Shown here in pieces: positions 32,104 to 38,063 of a stretch of 38,063 bases of DNA (position 1 is its first letter; each line of letters starts with the position of its first letter). The DNA is taken from the NCBI RefSeq assembly GCF_010811875.1, contig NZ_VKHP01000060.1, positions 1 through 38,063 of the forward strand, in the 5' to 3' direction. The notes beneath the pieces were generated by a model, which was not told where the DNA came from, ran no database searches, and saw only the letters and a list, made by a program, of their open reading frames with translations. Source of the stretch: Bradyrhizobium uaiense (GTDB taxonomy: Bacteria > Pseudomonadota > Alphaproteobacteria > Rhizobiales > Xanthobacteraceae). The translations under genes were made by a program, and so were the position numbers.

Positions 32104-32865
32104 GTGGGATATTTCAGCCAAGAAGCCCTCGACGATCTGAAGAACGGCCTGGTCGAATTGCCGGCGCAACTGCGAAAGCTGAAGGCGAGCTACGCCGGGC
32201 GAGCGTACGGCAACGATCAGGCGCGGGAATACGCGCAGCACGGTCTCTGCCGCCGCCTGTCGACCATGGTCCAGATGGTCGACACGGTTTTCGAGCTGCT
32301 GCCTCCCGAACTCGACGAGGTGCCTGAATTGGTGACCGTCATGGCCGCTACGGCCTTCATCCAGAATTTCGTCATGAACGCCTTCGGCTGCCTGGAAAAC
32401 CTCGCCTGGATCTGGGTTCTGGAGAAGAACGTGCGGGGCAAGGGCGGCGCCGAGCTCGGACGGCACGAAATCGGCCTCGGGAAGCCCTTCGTCCGCAAGT
32501 CGTTCAGCGACGAAACCAAAGCCTTCCTCGACGACAACAAGGAATGGCTGGGCAACCTGATCTCCTTCCGGGACGGGCTCGCACACAGGATCCCGCTGTA
32601 CATCCCTCCCTACGTCATCGAAGAGGTGTCGGCGGAGCAGTTCAAGACGCTCGATGCCGCAGCGGTCGCCGCGGCCCTCGCCGGCGACCAGGCCGAGTAC
32701 GACCGCCTCCGCGGAGAACAGCGGGCGCTCGGCAAATTCCGTCCCTGGATGACTCACTCGGTTCTCGACGCCGCGCCGACCATCGTCTTCCATAAGCAGA
32801 TGCTGCACGACTACGTGACCGTCGACGCCTACTGCTGGACGCTGGTCGAGGAATTCGGACGCTAG
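32104..32865 (+). CDS. Helical protein with HEPN-like R-X4-H motif
   Basis: 253 residues from the GTG at 32104, five bases after the PD-(D/E)XK stop, with GGAGG about 11 bases upstream. Mostly helical. FRDGLAHRIPLYIPPYVIEE (~155-174) contains Arg156-X4-His161, the RNase motif of HEPN domains; the preceding acidic helix (FLDDNKEWLGNLIS) also fits. HEPN proteins are metal-independent RNases that often act as toxins in defence systems. An earlier part, AAFIQNFVMNAFGCLENLAW, looks like a packing helix. I am not certain of the HEPN fold because single R-X4-H matches occur by chance, but its context (coupled to a nuclease gene) supports it. Confidence 0.6.
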   Translation: MGYFSQEALDDLKNGLVELPAQLRKLKASYAGRAYGNDQAREYAQHGLCRRLSTMVQMVDTVFELLPPELDEVPELVTVMAATAFIQNFVMNAFGCLENLAWIWVLEKNVRGKGGAELGRHEIGLGKPFVRKSFSDETKAFLDDNKEWLGNLISFRDGLAHRIPLYIPPYVIEEVSAEQFKTLDAAAVAAALAGDQAEYDRLRGEQRALGKFRPWMTHSVLDAAPTIVFHKQMLHDYVTVDAYCWTLVEEFGR

Positions 32866-33022
32866 GGTCGAATTCCTCGACACCCTAGTCTGACGCCGGC
32901 ATGTCGTCCTCGGTCAGCTTCGTTTCCAGGTGCAACTGTGTTCGACACCGAGAACCTGAGGGGCACGATGGCTGTCCGGATCGCGTGTGTTTAGTTCTGC
33001 TGCGCACGGTTAGGCCAAACGA

Positions 33023-33054
33023 AATCAAGGCGGGCCATAGGACCCGCCTTGATT
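33023..33054. terminator. Bidirectional terminator hairpin downstream of sdhB and the HEPN-like gene
   Basis: AATCAAGGCGGG (33023-33034) is the exact reverse complement of CCCGCCTTGATT (33043-33054), loop eight bases. The stem ends in A-T pairs on both sides, and the minus strand continues TTTCGTTTGG after the stem, fitting rho-independent termination of the sdh operon; the plus strand (HEPN-like gene) has a weaker T-run (CACTTTTCG). Confidence 0.75.
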
Positions 33055-33094
33055 CGCTGCACTTTTCGATGTCCCCGAGCTCGAAAGGACTTTT

Positions 33095-33138
33095 TTGTCT
33101 AAGAAGAACTATGTTGTCTAAGAAGAACTATTTTGTCT
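33095..33138. repeat. 19-bp tandem repeat, 2.3 copies
   Basis: TTGTCTAAGAAGAACTAT occurs at 33095-33112 and 33114-33131 (period 19), and a third partial copy begins with TTGTCT at 33133-33138. The last TTGTCT also pairs with AGACAA at 33141-33146 to form a small hairpin. It lies 33 bases after the sdhB stop, in the transcript's 3' region. Confidence 0.8.
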
Positions 33139-33171
33139 CCAGACAACCAGCGCCAGCCGAGCCGCGTCGGA

Positions 33172-33957
33172 TCAGATCTGGCGTTCGACCATCTTGAATT
33201 TGAGCTCGGCGATCGCCTCCGAGGGGTTGAGGCCCTTCGGGCATGCCTTGGCGCAGTTCATTATGGTGTGGCAGCGATAGAGGCGGAACGGATCCTCGAG
33301 ATTGTCGAGGCGCTCGCCGGTCGCTTCGTCACGGGAGTCGGTCACCCAGCGTGTCGCCTGCAGCAGTGCTGCGGGGCCTAGGAAGCGTTCGCTGTTCCAC
33401 CAGTAGCTCGGGCACGAGGTCGAGCAGCAGGCGCACAGGATGCATTCATAGAGACCGTCGAGCTTCTCGCGGTCCTCGTGGCTCTGCCTCCACTCCTTCT
33501 GCGGCGTCGGCGTCGTGGTCTTCAGCCACGGCTCGATCGAAGCATACTGGGCGTAGAAATTGGTGAGGTCGGGGACCAGGTCCTTGACGACAGGCTGGTG
33601 CGGCAGCGGATTGACCTTCACCGCGCCGCCGGCGCCGACATCGTGCATCGACTTGGTGCAGGCCAGCGTGTTCTGGCCGTCGATGTTCATCGCGCAGGAG
33701 CCGCAGACGCCTTCGCGGCAAGAGCGGCGGAAGGTCAGCGTCGGGTCGATGTGGTTCTTGATCCAGATCAGGCCGTCCAGAACCATCGGACCGCAATCAC
33801 GGGTGTCGACATAGTAAGTGTCGACACTCGGATTCTTGCCGTCGTCCGGATTCCAGCGATACACCCGAAATTCGCGGGTCTCGGTGGCGCCCGCCAGCTT
33901 CGGCCAGGTCTTGCCGCCGGAAATCTTCGAATTCTTCGGAAGTGCGAATTCAACCAT
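33172..33957 (-). CDS. sdhB: Succinate dehydrogenase iron-sulfur subunit
   Basis: 261 residues. The ferredoxin-type [2Fe-2S] cluster uses Cys80, Cys85, Cys88 and Cys100 (SCREGVCGSCAMNIDG). The C-terminal domain has CILCACCSTSCPSYWW (Cys172, 175, 178, 182) and CHTIMNCAKACPKGLNP (Cys229, 235, 239) for the [4Fe-4S] and [3Fe-4S] clusters. Trp185 in SYWW is at the quinone site. It passes electrons from SdhA to quinone. Last gene of the sdhC-sdhD-sdhA-sdhB operon, 18 bases after sdhA. Confidence 0.98.
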   Translation of the reverse strand: MVEFALPKNSKISGGKTWPKLAGATETREFRVYRWNPDDGKNPSVDTYYVDTRDCGPMVLDGLIWIKNHIDPTLTFRRSCREGVCGSCAMNIDGQNTLACTKSMHDVGAGGAVKVNPLPHQPVVKDLVPDLTNFYAQYASIEPWLKTTTPTPQKEWRQSHEDREKLDGLYECILCACCSTSCPSYWWNSERFLGPAALLQATRWVTDSRDEATGERLDNLEDPFRLYRCHTIMNCAKACPKGLNPSEAIAELKFKMVERQI

Positions 33958-33975
33958 GCTTGCTCGCCTTCGTTC

Positions 33976-35814
33976 TCAATAGACCCGCGCCTTCGGCGGG
34001 ATGTACTGTACGTCATTGGTCATCGTGTAGCTGTGCACCGGACGGTACTCGATCGCGGTCTTGCCGGCTGGATCGATCCAGGTCAGCGTGTGCTTCATCC
34101 AGTCCTTGTCGTTGCGGTCCGGGAAATCCTCGCGCGCATGCGCGCCGCGGCTCTCGGTGCGGTTGGCCGCCGAATCCATCGTCACGACCGCCTGCACGAT
34201 CAGATTGTCGAATTCCAGCGTCTCGATCAGGTCGGAATTCCACACCAGCGAGCGGTCCGAGACTGAGATGTCGCCAACGCCGCCATAGACCTTGTGGATC
34301 AGGTTCTGGCCTTCCTGCAAAATGTCGCCGGTGCGGAACACCGCGCAATTGTTCTGCATCACATGCTGCATGCTGTCGCGCAGCTTCGCGGTCGGCGTGC
34401 CGCCGGAGGCGTGACGGAAGTGGTCGAGCCGGCCGAGCGCGAGATCGGACGAATCCTTCGGCAGCTCCGGCTGCTTGGCATTCGCCGTCAGCTTGTCGGC
34501 AAGGCGCAGCGCCGCGGCACGGCCGAACACCACGAGGTCGATCAGCGAGTTGGAGCCGAGGCGGTTGGCGCCGTGCACCGAGACGCAGGCGGCTTCGCCG
34601 ATCGCCATCAGGCCCGGCACCACCGAATTGTCGTCGCCGTTGCGCTTGGTCAGCACCTCGGCGTGATAGTTCGTGGCGATGCCGCCCATGTTGTAGTGCA
34701 CCGTCGGCACGATCGGGATCGGCTCGCGGGTGACGTCGACATTGGCGAAAATCTTCGCCGATTCGGAGATGCCCGGCAGCCGTTCATGCAGCACCTTCGG
34801 ATCGAGATGATCGAGGTGCAGGAAGATGTGATCCTTCTTCTTGCCGACGCCGCGGCCTTCGCGGATCTCGATCGTCATCGCGCGCGAGACGACGTCGCGT
34901 GAGGCGAGGTCCTTGGCCGACGGCGCGTAGCGCTCCATGAAGCGCTCACCCTCGGAGTTGACGAGATAGCCGCCTTCGCCGCGGGCGCCTTCAGTGACGA
35001 GGCAGCCCGAGCCGTAGATGCCGGTCGGATGGAACTGGACGAACTCCATGTCCTGCAGCGGCAGGCCGGCACGCAGCACCATGCCTCCGCCGTCGCCGGT
35101 GCAGGTGTGTGCCGAGGTGCAGGAGGCGTAGGCGCGGCCATAGCCGCCGGTCGCCAGAATCGTGGTCTGGGCACGGAAGCGATGCAGCGTGCCGTCGTCG
35201 AGCTTGAGCGCGATCACGCCGCGGCAGACGCCCTGGTCGTCCATGATCAGGTCGATGGCGAAGAATTCGATGAAGAACTCGGCCGAGTGGCGCAGCGATT
35301 GGCCGTACATCGTGTGCAGCATGGCGTGGCCGGTGCGGTCGGCCGCGGCGCAGGTGCGCTGCGCCTGGCCCTTGCCGTAGTCCAAGGTCATGCCGCCGAA
35401 CGGGCGCTGATAGATCTTGCCGTCCTCGGTGCGCGAGAACGGGACGCCCCAATGCTCGAGCTCGTAGACCGCGTCGGGTGCGTTGCGCACCATGTATTCG
35501 ATCGCGTCCTGGTCGCCGAGCCAGTCCGAACCCTTCACGGTGTCGTACATGTGCCAGCGCCAGTCGTCCTGGTGCATGTTGCCGAGTGAGGCCGAGATGC
35601 CGCCCTGCGCCGCAACGGTGTGCGAGCGGGTCGGGAACACCTTGGTGATGCAGGCGGTGCGCAGGCCCGCTTCCGAGCAGCCGACCACGGCGCGCAGGCC
35701 CGCGCCGCCGGCGCCAACCACGACGACGTCGTAGGTGTGGTCCTGAATCGGGTAGGCCTTGCCGTTCGTGGCCGGGCCGCCGTTGGTGGCCTTGCCGTTT
35801 CCTTCACCGGCCAT
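33976..35814 (-). CDS. sdhA: Succinate dehydrogenase flavoprotein subunit
   Basis: 612 residues, normal length. Dinucleotide motif VVVGAGGAGLRAVVG (~32-45), His65 in FPTRSHTVAAQGG is the covalent FAD ligand, HTCTGDGGGM and EFVQFHPTGIYGSG are active-site regions, and REPIPIVPTVHYNMGG carries the catalytic Arg and His. It oxidises succinate to fumarate in the citric acid cycle. The ATG at 35814 is 3 bases after the sdhD stop. The N-terminal ~20 residues (GEGNGKATNGGPATNGKAYP) are a longer polar leader than in most relatives and may be a lineage trait. Confidence 0.98.
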   Translation of the reverse strand: MAGEGNGKATNGGPATNGKAYPIQDHTYDVVVVGAGGAGLRAVVGCSEAGLRTACITKVFPTRSHTVAAQGGISASLGNMHQDDWRWHMYDTVKGSDWLGDQDAIEYMVRNAPDAVYELEHWGVPFSRTEDGKIYQRPFGGMTLDYGKGQAQRTCAAADRTGHAMLHTMYGQSLRHSAEFFIEFFAIDLIMDDQGVCRGVIALKLDDGTLHRFRAQTTILATGGYGRAYASCTSAHTCTGDGGGMVLRAGLPLQDMEFVQFHPTGIYGSGCLVTEGARGEGGYLVNSEGERFMERYAPSAKDLASRDVVSRAMTIEIREGRGVGKKKDHIFLHLDHLDPKVLHERLPGISESAKIFANVDVTREPIPIVPTVHYNMGGIATNYHAEVLTKRNGDDNSVVPGLMAIGEAACVSVHGANRLGSNSLIDLVVFGRAAALRLADKLTANAKQPELPKDSSDLALGRLDHFRHASGGTPTAKLRDSMQHVMQNNCAVFRTGDILQEGQNLIHKVYGGVGDISVSDRSLVWNSDLIETLEFDNLIVQAVVTMDSAANRTESRGAHAREDFPDRNDKDWMKHTLTWIDPAGKTAIEYRPVHSYTMTNDVQYIPPKARVY

Positions 35815-35817
35815 GGG

Positions 35818-36210
35818 TCAAACTCCCGACGACAATTTGAGGATTGCGTAGATCGAGGCCAATGCGACCGCGACGCAGAAGAAGTTGTTCGCCATCACGC
35901 TGGCGATCTTCAGCTTCTCATTGTGGATGTAGTCTTCGATCACGACCTGCATGCCGATCTTCATGTGCCAGGTGCTGGCGACGATGAAGAGCAGCAGGAT
36001 GATGGCGATCGGGATCGAGCCGAGGATCTGCGCTGCGCCGGCATGGTTGCGGCCGATCAGCATGATCACGACGACGATCACGGGGACGATCAGCAGCGTC
36101 ATCGCAACCGCGGTGAGGCGCTGGCGCCAGAAATCGGAGGTACCGGTATGCGCGGAGCCAAGGCCGCGGACGCGCTCCAGCGGCGTGCGCATCGAGGAGG
36201 GGCCGCTCAT
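35818..36210 (-). CDS. sdhD: Succinate dehydrogenase membrane anchor subunit
   Basis: 130 residues with three helices (~30-54, 60-82, 101-124). STWHMKIGMQVVIEDYIHNE holds the His that ligates haem b and the conserved Asp-Tyr (DY) that lies at the quinone site. The N-terminal LERVRGLGSAHTGTSDFWRQR is typical for alphaproteobacterial SdhD. The start overlaps the sdhC stop by four bases. Confidence 0.95.
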   Translation of the reverse strand: MSGPSSMRTPLERVRGLGSAHTGTSDFWRQRLTAVAMTLLIVPVIVVVIMLIGRNHAGAAQILGSIPIAIILLLFIVASTWHMKIGMQVVIEDYIHNEKLKIASVMANNFFCVAVALASIYAILKLSSGV

Positions 36211-36605
36211 CGTCCACCTCCAACCGCGTAGGCGATGATCCAGACCAGCACGGTCAGTGTGATGCCGGCGACCAGCGCGCCCCAGGTCAGGGCTTCGCGC
36301 TCAGTGGCCTTGAAGCCGTAGCCGAGATCCCAGACGAAATGCCGGATGCCGCTGCACAGATGGTGCATCAGCGCCCATGTGTAACCGAACACGATCAGCC
36401 TACCGATCGCGCTGCCGGTGAAGGCCTGGACATTGGCGTAGGCGGTCGGGCCGGTGGCGGCGGCGATCAGCCACCAGGCCAGCAGCAGGGTGCCGAAATA
36501 GAGGGCCAAACCTGTGGCACGGTGCACGATGGACAGCGCCATCGTCAGCGTCCACCGGTAGGTCTGAATATGGGGTGAAAGCGGTCGTTCGATCCTGGCG
36601 GTCAT
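36207..36605 (-). CDS. sdhC: Succinate dehydrogenase cytochrome b556 subunit
   Basis: 132 residues, three helices. RPLSPHIQTYRWTLTMALSIVHRATG holds the family signature with the Ser and Arg of the quinone site, and WALMHHLCSGIRHFVWDLG carries the haem b His. It is the first gene of the sdhCDAB operon; its promoter must lie in 36606-36846. Start chosen at the ATG 36605, just before the conserved RP(L)SPH motif. Confidence 0.96.
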   Translation of the reverse strand: MTARIERPLSPHIQTYRWTLTMALSIVHRATGLALYFGTLLLAWWLIAAATGPTAYANVQAFTGSAIGRLIVFGYTWALMHHLCSGIRHFVWDLGYGFKATEREALTWGALVAGITLTVLVWIIAYAVGGGR

Positions 36606-36765
36606 CGGCGGGCTTTATGATGTGAGGGGCCGCGCCCGGCCCATCGGGGAACGCGGTAGAGGAGTTCTATTTACGGACTAGGATCAACCCGCGCAACGGC
36701 CAAATAGCCTTCGGTCGAACCGAAGTTCATTGTTAGAGTTGCCGAATTCTGGTTGATCCGCAGTG

Positions 36766-36775
36766 TGGTATACCA
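36766..36775. promoter_or_regulatory. Perfect 10-bp palindrome TGGTATACCA before sdhC
   Basis: A self-complementary site 161 bases upstream of the sdhC start, in the 241-base region between the sdh operon and the LysR gene. It resembles operators of FadR/GntR-type regulators (TGGT-ACCA half-sites). No GntR gene is nearby, so this is only a candidate site. Confidence 0.3.
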
Positions 36776-36846
36776 GATGCAAGGCTGGGCGAACTAAAAA
36801 ATGAATCGATGTTCGCGTTCGGCTACCGGCGTGCGCGGCTGCCCAC

Positions 36847-37755
36847 TTACGGGGCCCGGAAGGCGTCGATCTTGCCCCACTGTTCCACGAGATAATCGAC
36901 GAATGCCCTGATCTTAGGCGATGCGAGGCGTGCCGGCTGAAGCATCAGGTGCAGCGGCGTCGGCGCCGGCTCGTGGTCGATCAGCAGGCGCTGCAGCCGG
37001 CCATTCGCGAGATCGGACTGCACCTGCCACGACGGCACGCGGACGATGCCCGCGCCATCCCGCGCCGCAGCAACCAGCGCGTCGAGGCTATTCATCCAGA
37101 GCCGACCGGATATGCGGAATTTGCGGCCCGTCTTCGTGCCGTCGGCAAAGCGCCAGTCGGCGGTGCCCGGCGAATCGGAAAACACCAGGCAGTCGTGCGT
37201 CGCAAGATCGCCCGGCGTTCGCGGCTCGCCCTGCCGGGCCAGATAGTCAGAAGAAGCGCAGACGATCATCTGCAGATCGGTGAGCTTGCGGGCGACGAGC
37301 TGCGAGTCGCGCAGGCGGCCGATCCGAATGGCCAGATGGATATCTTCCTCGATCATGTCGACGGCGCGATCGATCAATAGCAGGTCGACCGAGAGCGCCG
37401 GATAGCGGCGCAGAAACTCGACCAGCAAGGGCGCGATAACGAGCCGTCCGATTAGGCTCGGTGAGCTCAGCCGAATCCGGCCCGACGGCTGCTGCGGGTC
37501 GCGCGCCAGCGCCGCCTCGATCTCCCTGACTTCGCCGAGGACGGACTTCGCGCGCTCGTAGAGAATTCGGCCGTCATCGGTCAGCGCGAGCTGGCGGGTG
37601 GTGCGCAACAAAAGGCGGGTGCCGAAATGCTCCTCAAGCGCGCTGATCTGGCGGCTGACCGAGGTCAGCGAGCTCGGCAGCGAGCGTGCCGCCGCCGACA
37701 GGCTGCCGGTCTCGACCGCGCGGACAAAGGCTGCCATCGCCGCAAGCTGGTCCAA
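36847..37755 (-). CDS. LysR-family transcriptional regulator (CrgA/DsdC-like group)
   Basis: 302 residues from a TTG start at 37755 (read as Met: M-DQLAAMAAF), with GGAAGGA ideally spaced upstream; the longer frame from 37818 adds 21 residues out of character. The N-terminal HTH is VETGSLSAAARSLPSSLTSVSRQISALEEHFGTRLL (~12-45) and the C-terminal sensor domain (~85-290) starts GRIRLSSPSLIGRLVIAPLL. Target genes are not obvious; LysR regulators often control the divergent neighbour, which is here the TauE/SafE permease 139 bases away. The sdh operon is downstream on the same strand. Confidence 0.88.
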   Translation of the reverse strand: MDQLAAMAAFVRAVETGSLSAAARSLPSSLTSVSRQISALEEHFGTRLLLRTTRQLALTDDGRILYERAKSVLGEVREIEAALARDPQQPSGRIRLSSPSLIGRLVIAPLLVEFLRRYPALSVDLLLIDRAVDMIEEDIHLAIRIGRLRDSQLVARKLTDLQMIVCASSDYLARQGEPRTPGDLATHDCLVFSDSPGTADWRFADGTKTGRKFRISGRLWMNSLDALVAAARDGAGIVRVPSWQVQSDLANGRLQRLLIDHEPAPTPLHLMLQPARLASPKIRAFVDYLVEQWGKIDAFRAP

Positions 37756-37894
37756 GCTCGATCCTTCCGCATTTCGCAAGAGAGCCTGCTCAAGAGCATG
37801 GATACTCCCGAATCCCAAAAGGGGCTATTGCTCTCTCAAAGACGGCGCCGCGGCGGGACTGCGGCCGCCCGCCAAACGCTGTGCGAAGGACATG

Positions 37895-38028
37895 ATGGCC
37901 GGCCTCGATCCCAAGGAATTGCTCGAGCTTGCGCTGCTGCTGGTTGCAGTCGGCGCGCTGTCCGGTTTTCTCGCCGGACTGTTCGGCATCGGCGGCGGCG
38001 CGATCCTTGCTCCCGGGTTCCACGCAAT
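37895..38028 (+). CDS. TauE/SafE-family permease, amino-terminal part only
   Basis: The frame starts MAGLDPKELLELALLLVAVG (a second ATG is at 37892; AAGGA at 37886-37890 spaces better with 37895) and continues GALSGFLAGLFGIGGGAIL, the diagnostic first helix pair of TauE/SafE sulfite or sulfoacetate exporters. Family members would read on ILVPVFYE; here IL is followed by APGFHA and then adapter-like sequence, so the last ~20 bases of the gene part are probably low quality. Only about 45 residues are reliable. Confidence 0.75.
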
Positions 38029-38063
38029 CTGCCTCTTATTACCATCTCCGGGCCCCCCATACA
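38029..38063. other. Probable Nextera adapter sequence at the contig end
   Basis: The last 35 bases begin CTGCCTCTTATTACCATCTC and match the Illumina Nextera mosaic-end adapter (CTGTCTCTTATACACATCTC, then CCGAGCCCACGAGAC) at 26 of 34 ungapped positions by my count. It is not expected in the permease gene here. Sequence quality evidently falls from about 38005 on. Confidence 0.8.

Larger units (their letters stand above)
32866..33171. other. Right flank of the island up to sdhB
   Basis: There is no gene in these 306 bases. They hold the bidirectional terminator at 33023-33054 and the 19-bp tandem repeat at 33095-33138. I looked for the missing cyoD C-terminus, a tRNA fragment, an integrase remnant or a duplicated target site here and found none, so the right end of the island is not defined. 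Confidence 0.5.

Noticed and set aside
33095..33138. CRISPR array
   Set aside because: Repeats are directly contiguous with no spacers, and no cas gene is present.
1..38063. tRNA or rRNA genes
   Set aside because: No cloverleaf with a GTTCRANNC arm or conserved rRNA stretch was noticed on either strand; a covariance scan was not possible here.

Overview
The window is high-GC alphaproteobacterial DNA, most likely Bradyrhizobium or a close relative. The basis is the codon usage, the gene order of sdhCDAB, feoAB and the cyo oxidase locus, and the abundant palindromic intergenic repeats (placement from recall of families, not from a search). It looks like one whole assembly contig, because the last ~35 bases resemble a Nextera adapter.

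Layout. 1-7000: the start of an exported protein, a small Pro-rich protein, a VOC protein, an FkbM methyltransferase, an SbmA/BacA-type ABC exporter and a hybrid sensor kinase, with structured repeats between them. 7022-12019: feoAB for ferrous iron uptake, then a Pat-type acyl-CoA synthetase/GNAT fusion. 12102-18501: a LysR-controlled catabolic cluster (LysR, MFS transporter, type II haloacid dehalogenase, CoA transferase, hotdog thioesterase, FAD-linked D-2-hydroxyacid dehydrogenase). Two copies of an ACTAT-N11-ATAGT operator lie before the LysR and MFS genes. The cluster fits uptake of a 2-haloacid (or related acid), hydrolysis to a 2-hydroxyacid, oxidation to a 2-oxoacid and CoA chemistry; the substrate is inferred.

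18519-20763 is decayed: a truncated dehydrogenase start, a frameshifted zinc-ribbon protein, a truncated small protein and a frameshifted type II NADH dehydrogenase. An intact catalase and two small proteins follow.

23506-28290 is the most striking part. A cytochrome bo3 quinol oxidase operon (ancestral order cyoE-A-B-C-D, reconstructed) has been broken by a ~3.8 kb inversion. One breakpoint lies in codon 35 of cyoE and the other in codon 12 of cyoC, so the 5' end of each gene is now separated from its remainder and on the opposite strand. cyoD is also cut, at ~28288, where an accessory island begins.

The island (28285-32865) encodes an AlbA_2 (Schlafen-type) protein lacking its start, a five-helix membrane protein, a CxxC/HNH protein, a PD-(D/E)XK nuclease-like protein and a protein with a HEPN-like R-X4-H motif. 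It reads like an undescribed defence module, which is inference. 33172-36605 is the sdhCDAB operon, followed by a LysR regulator and the start of a divergent TauE/SafE permease that runs into the adapter-like end.
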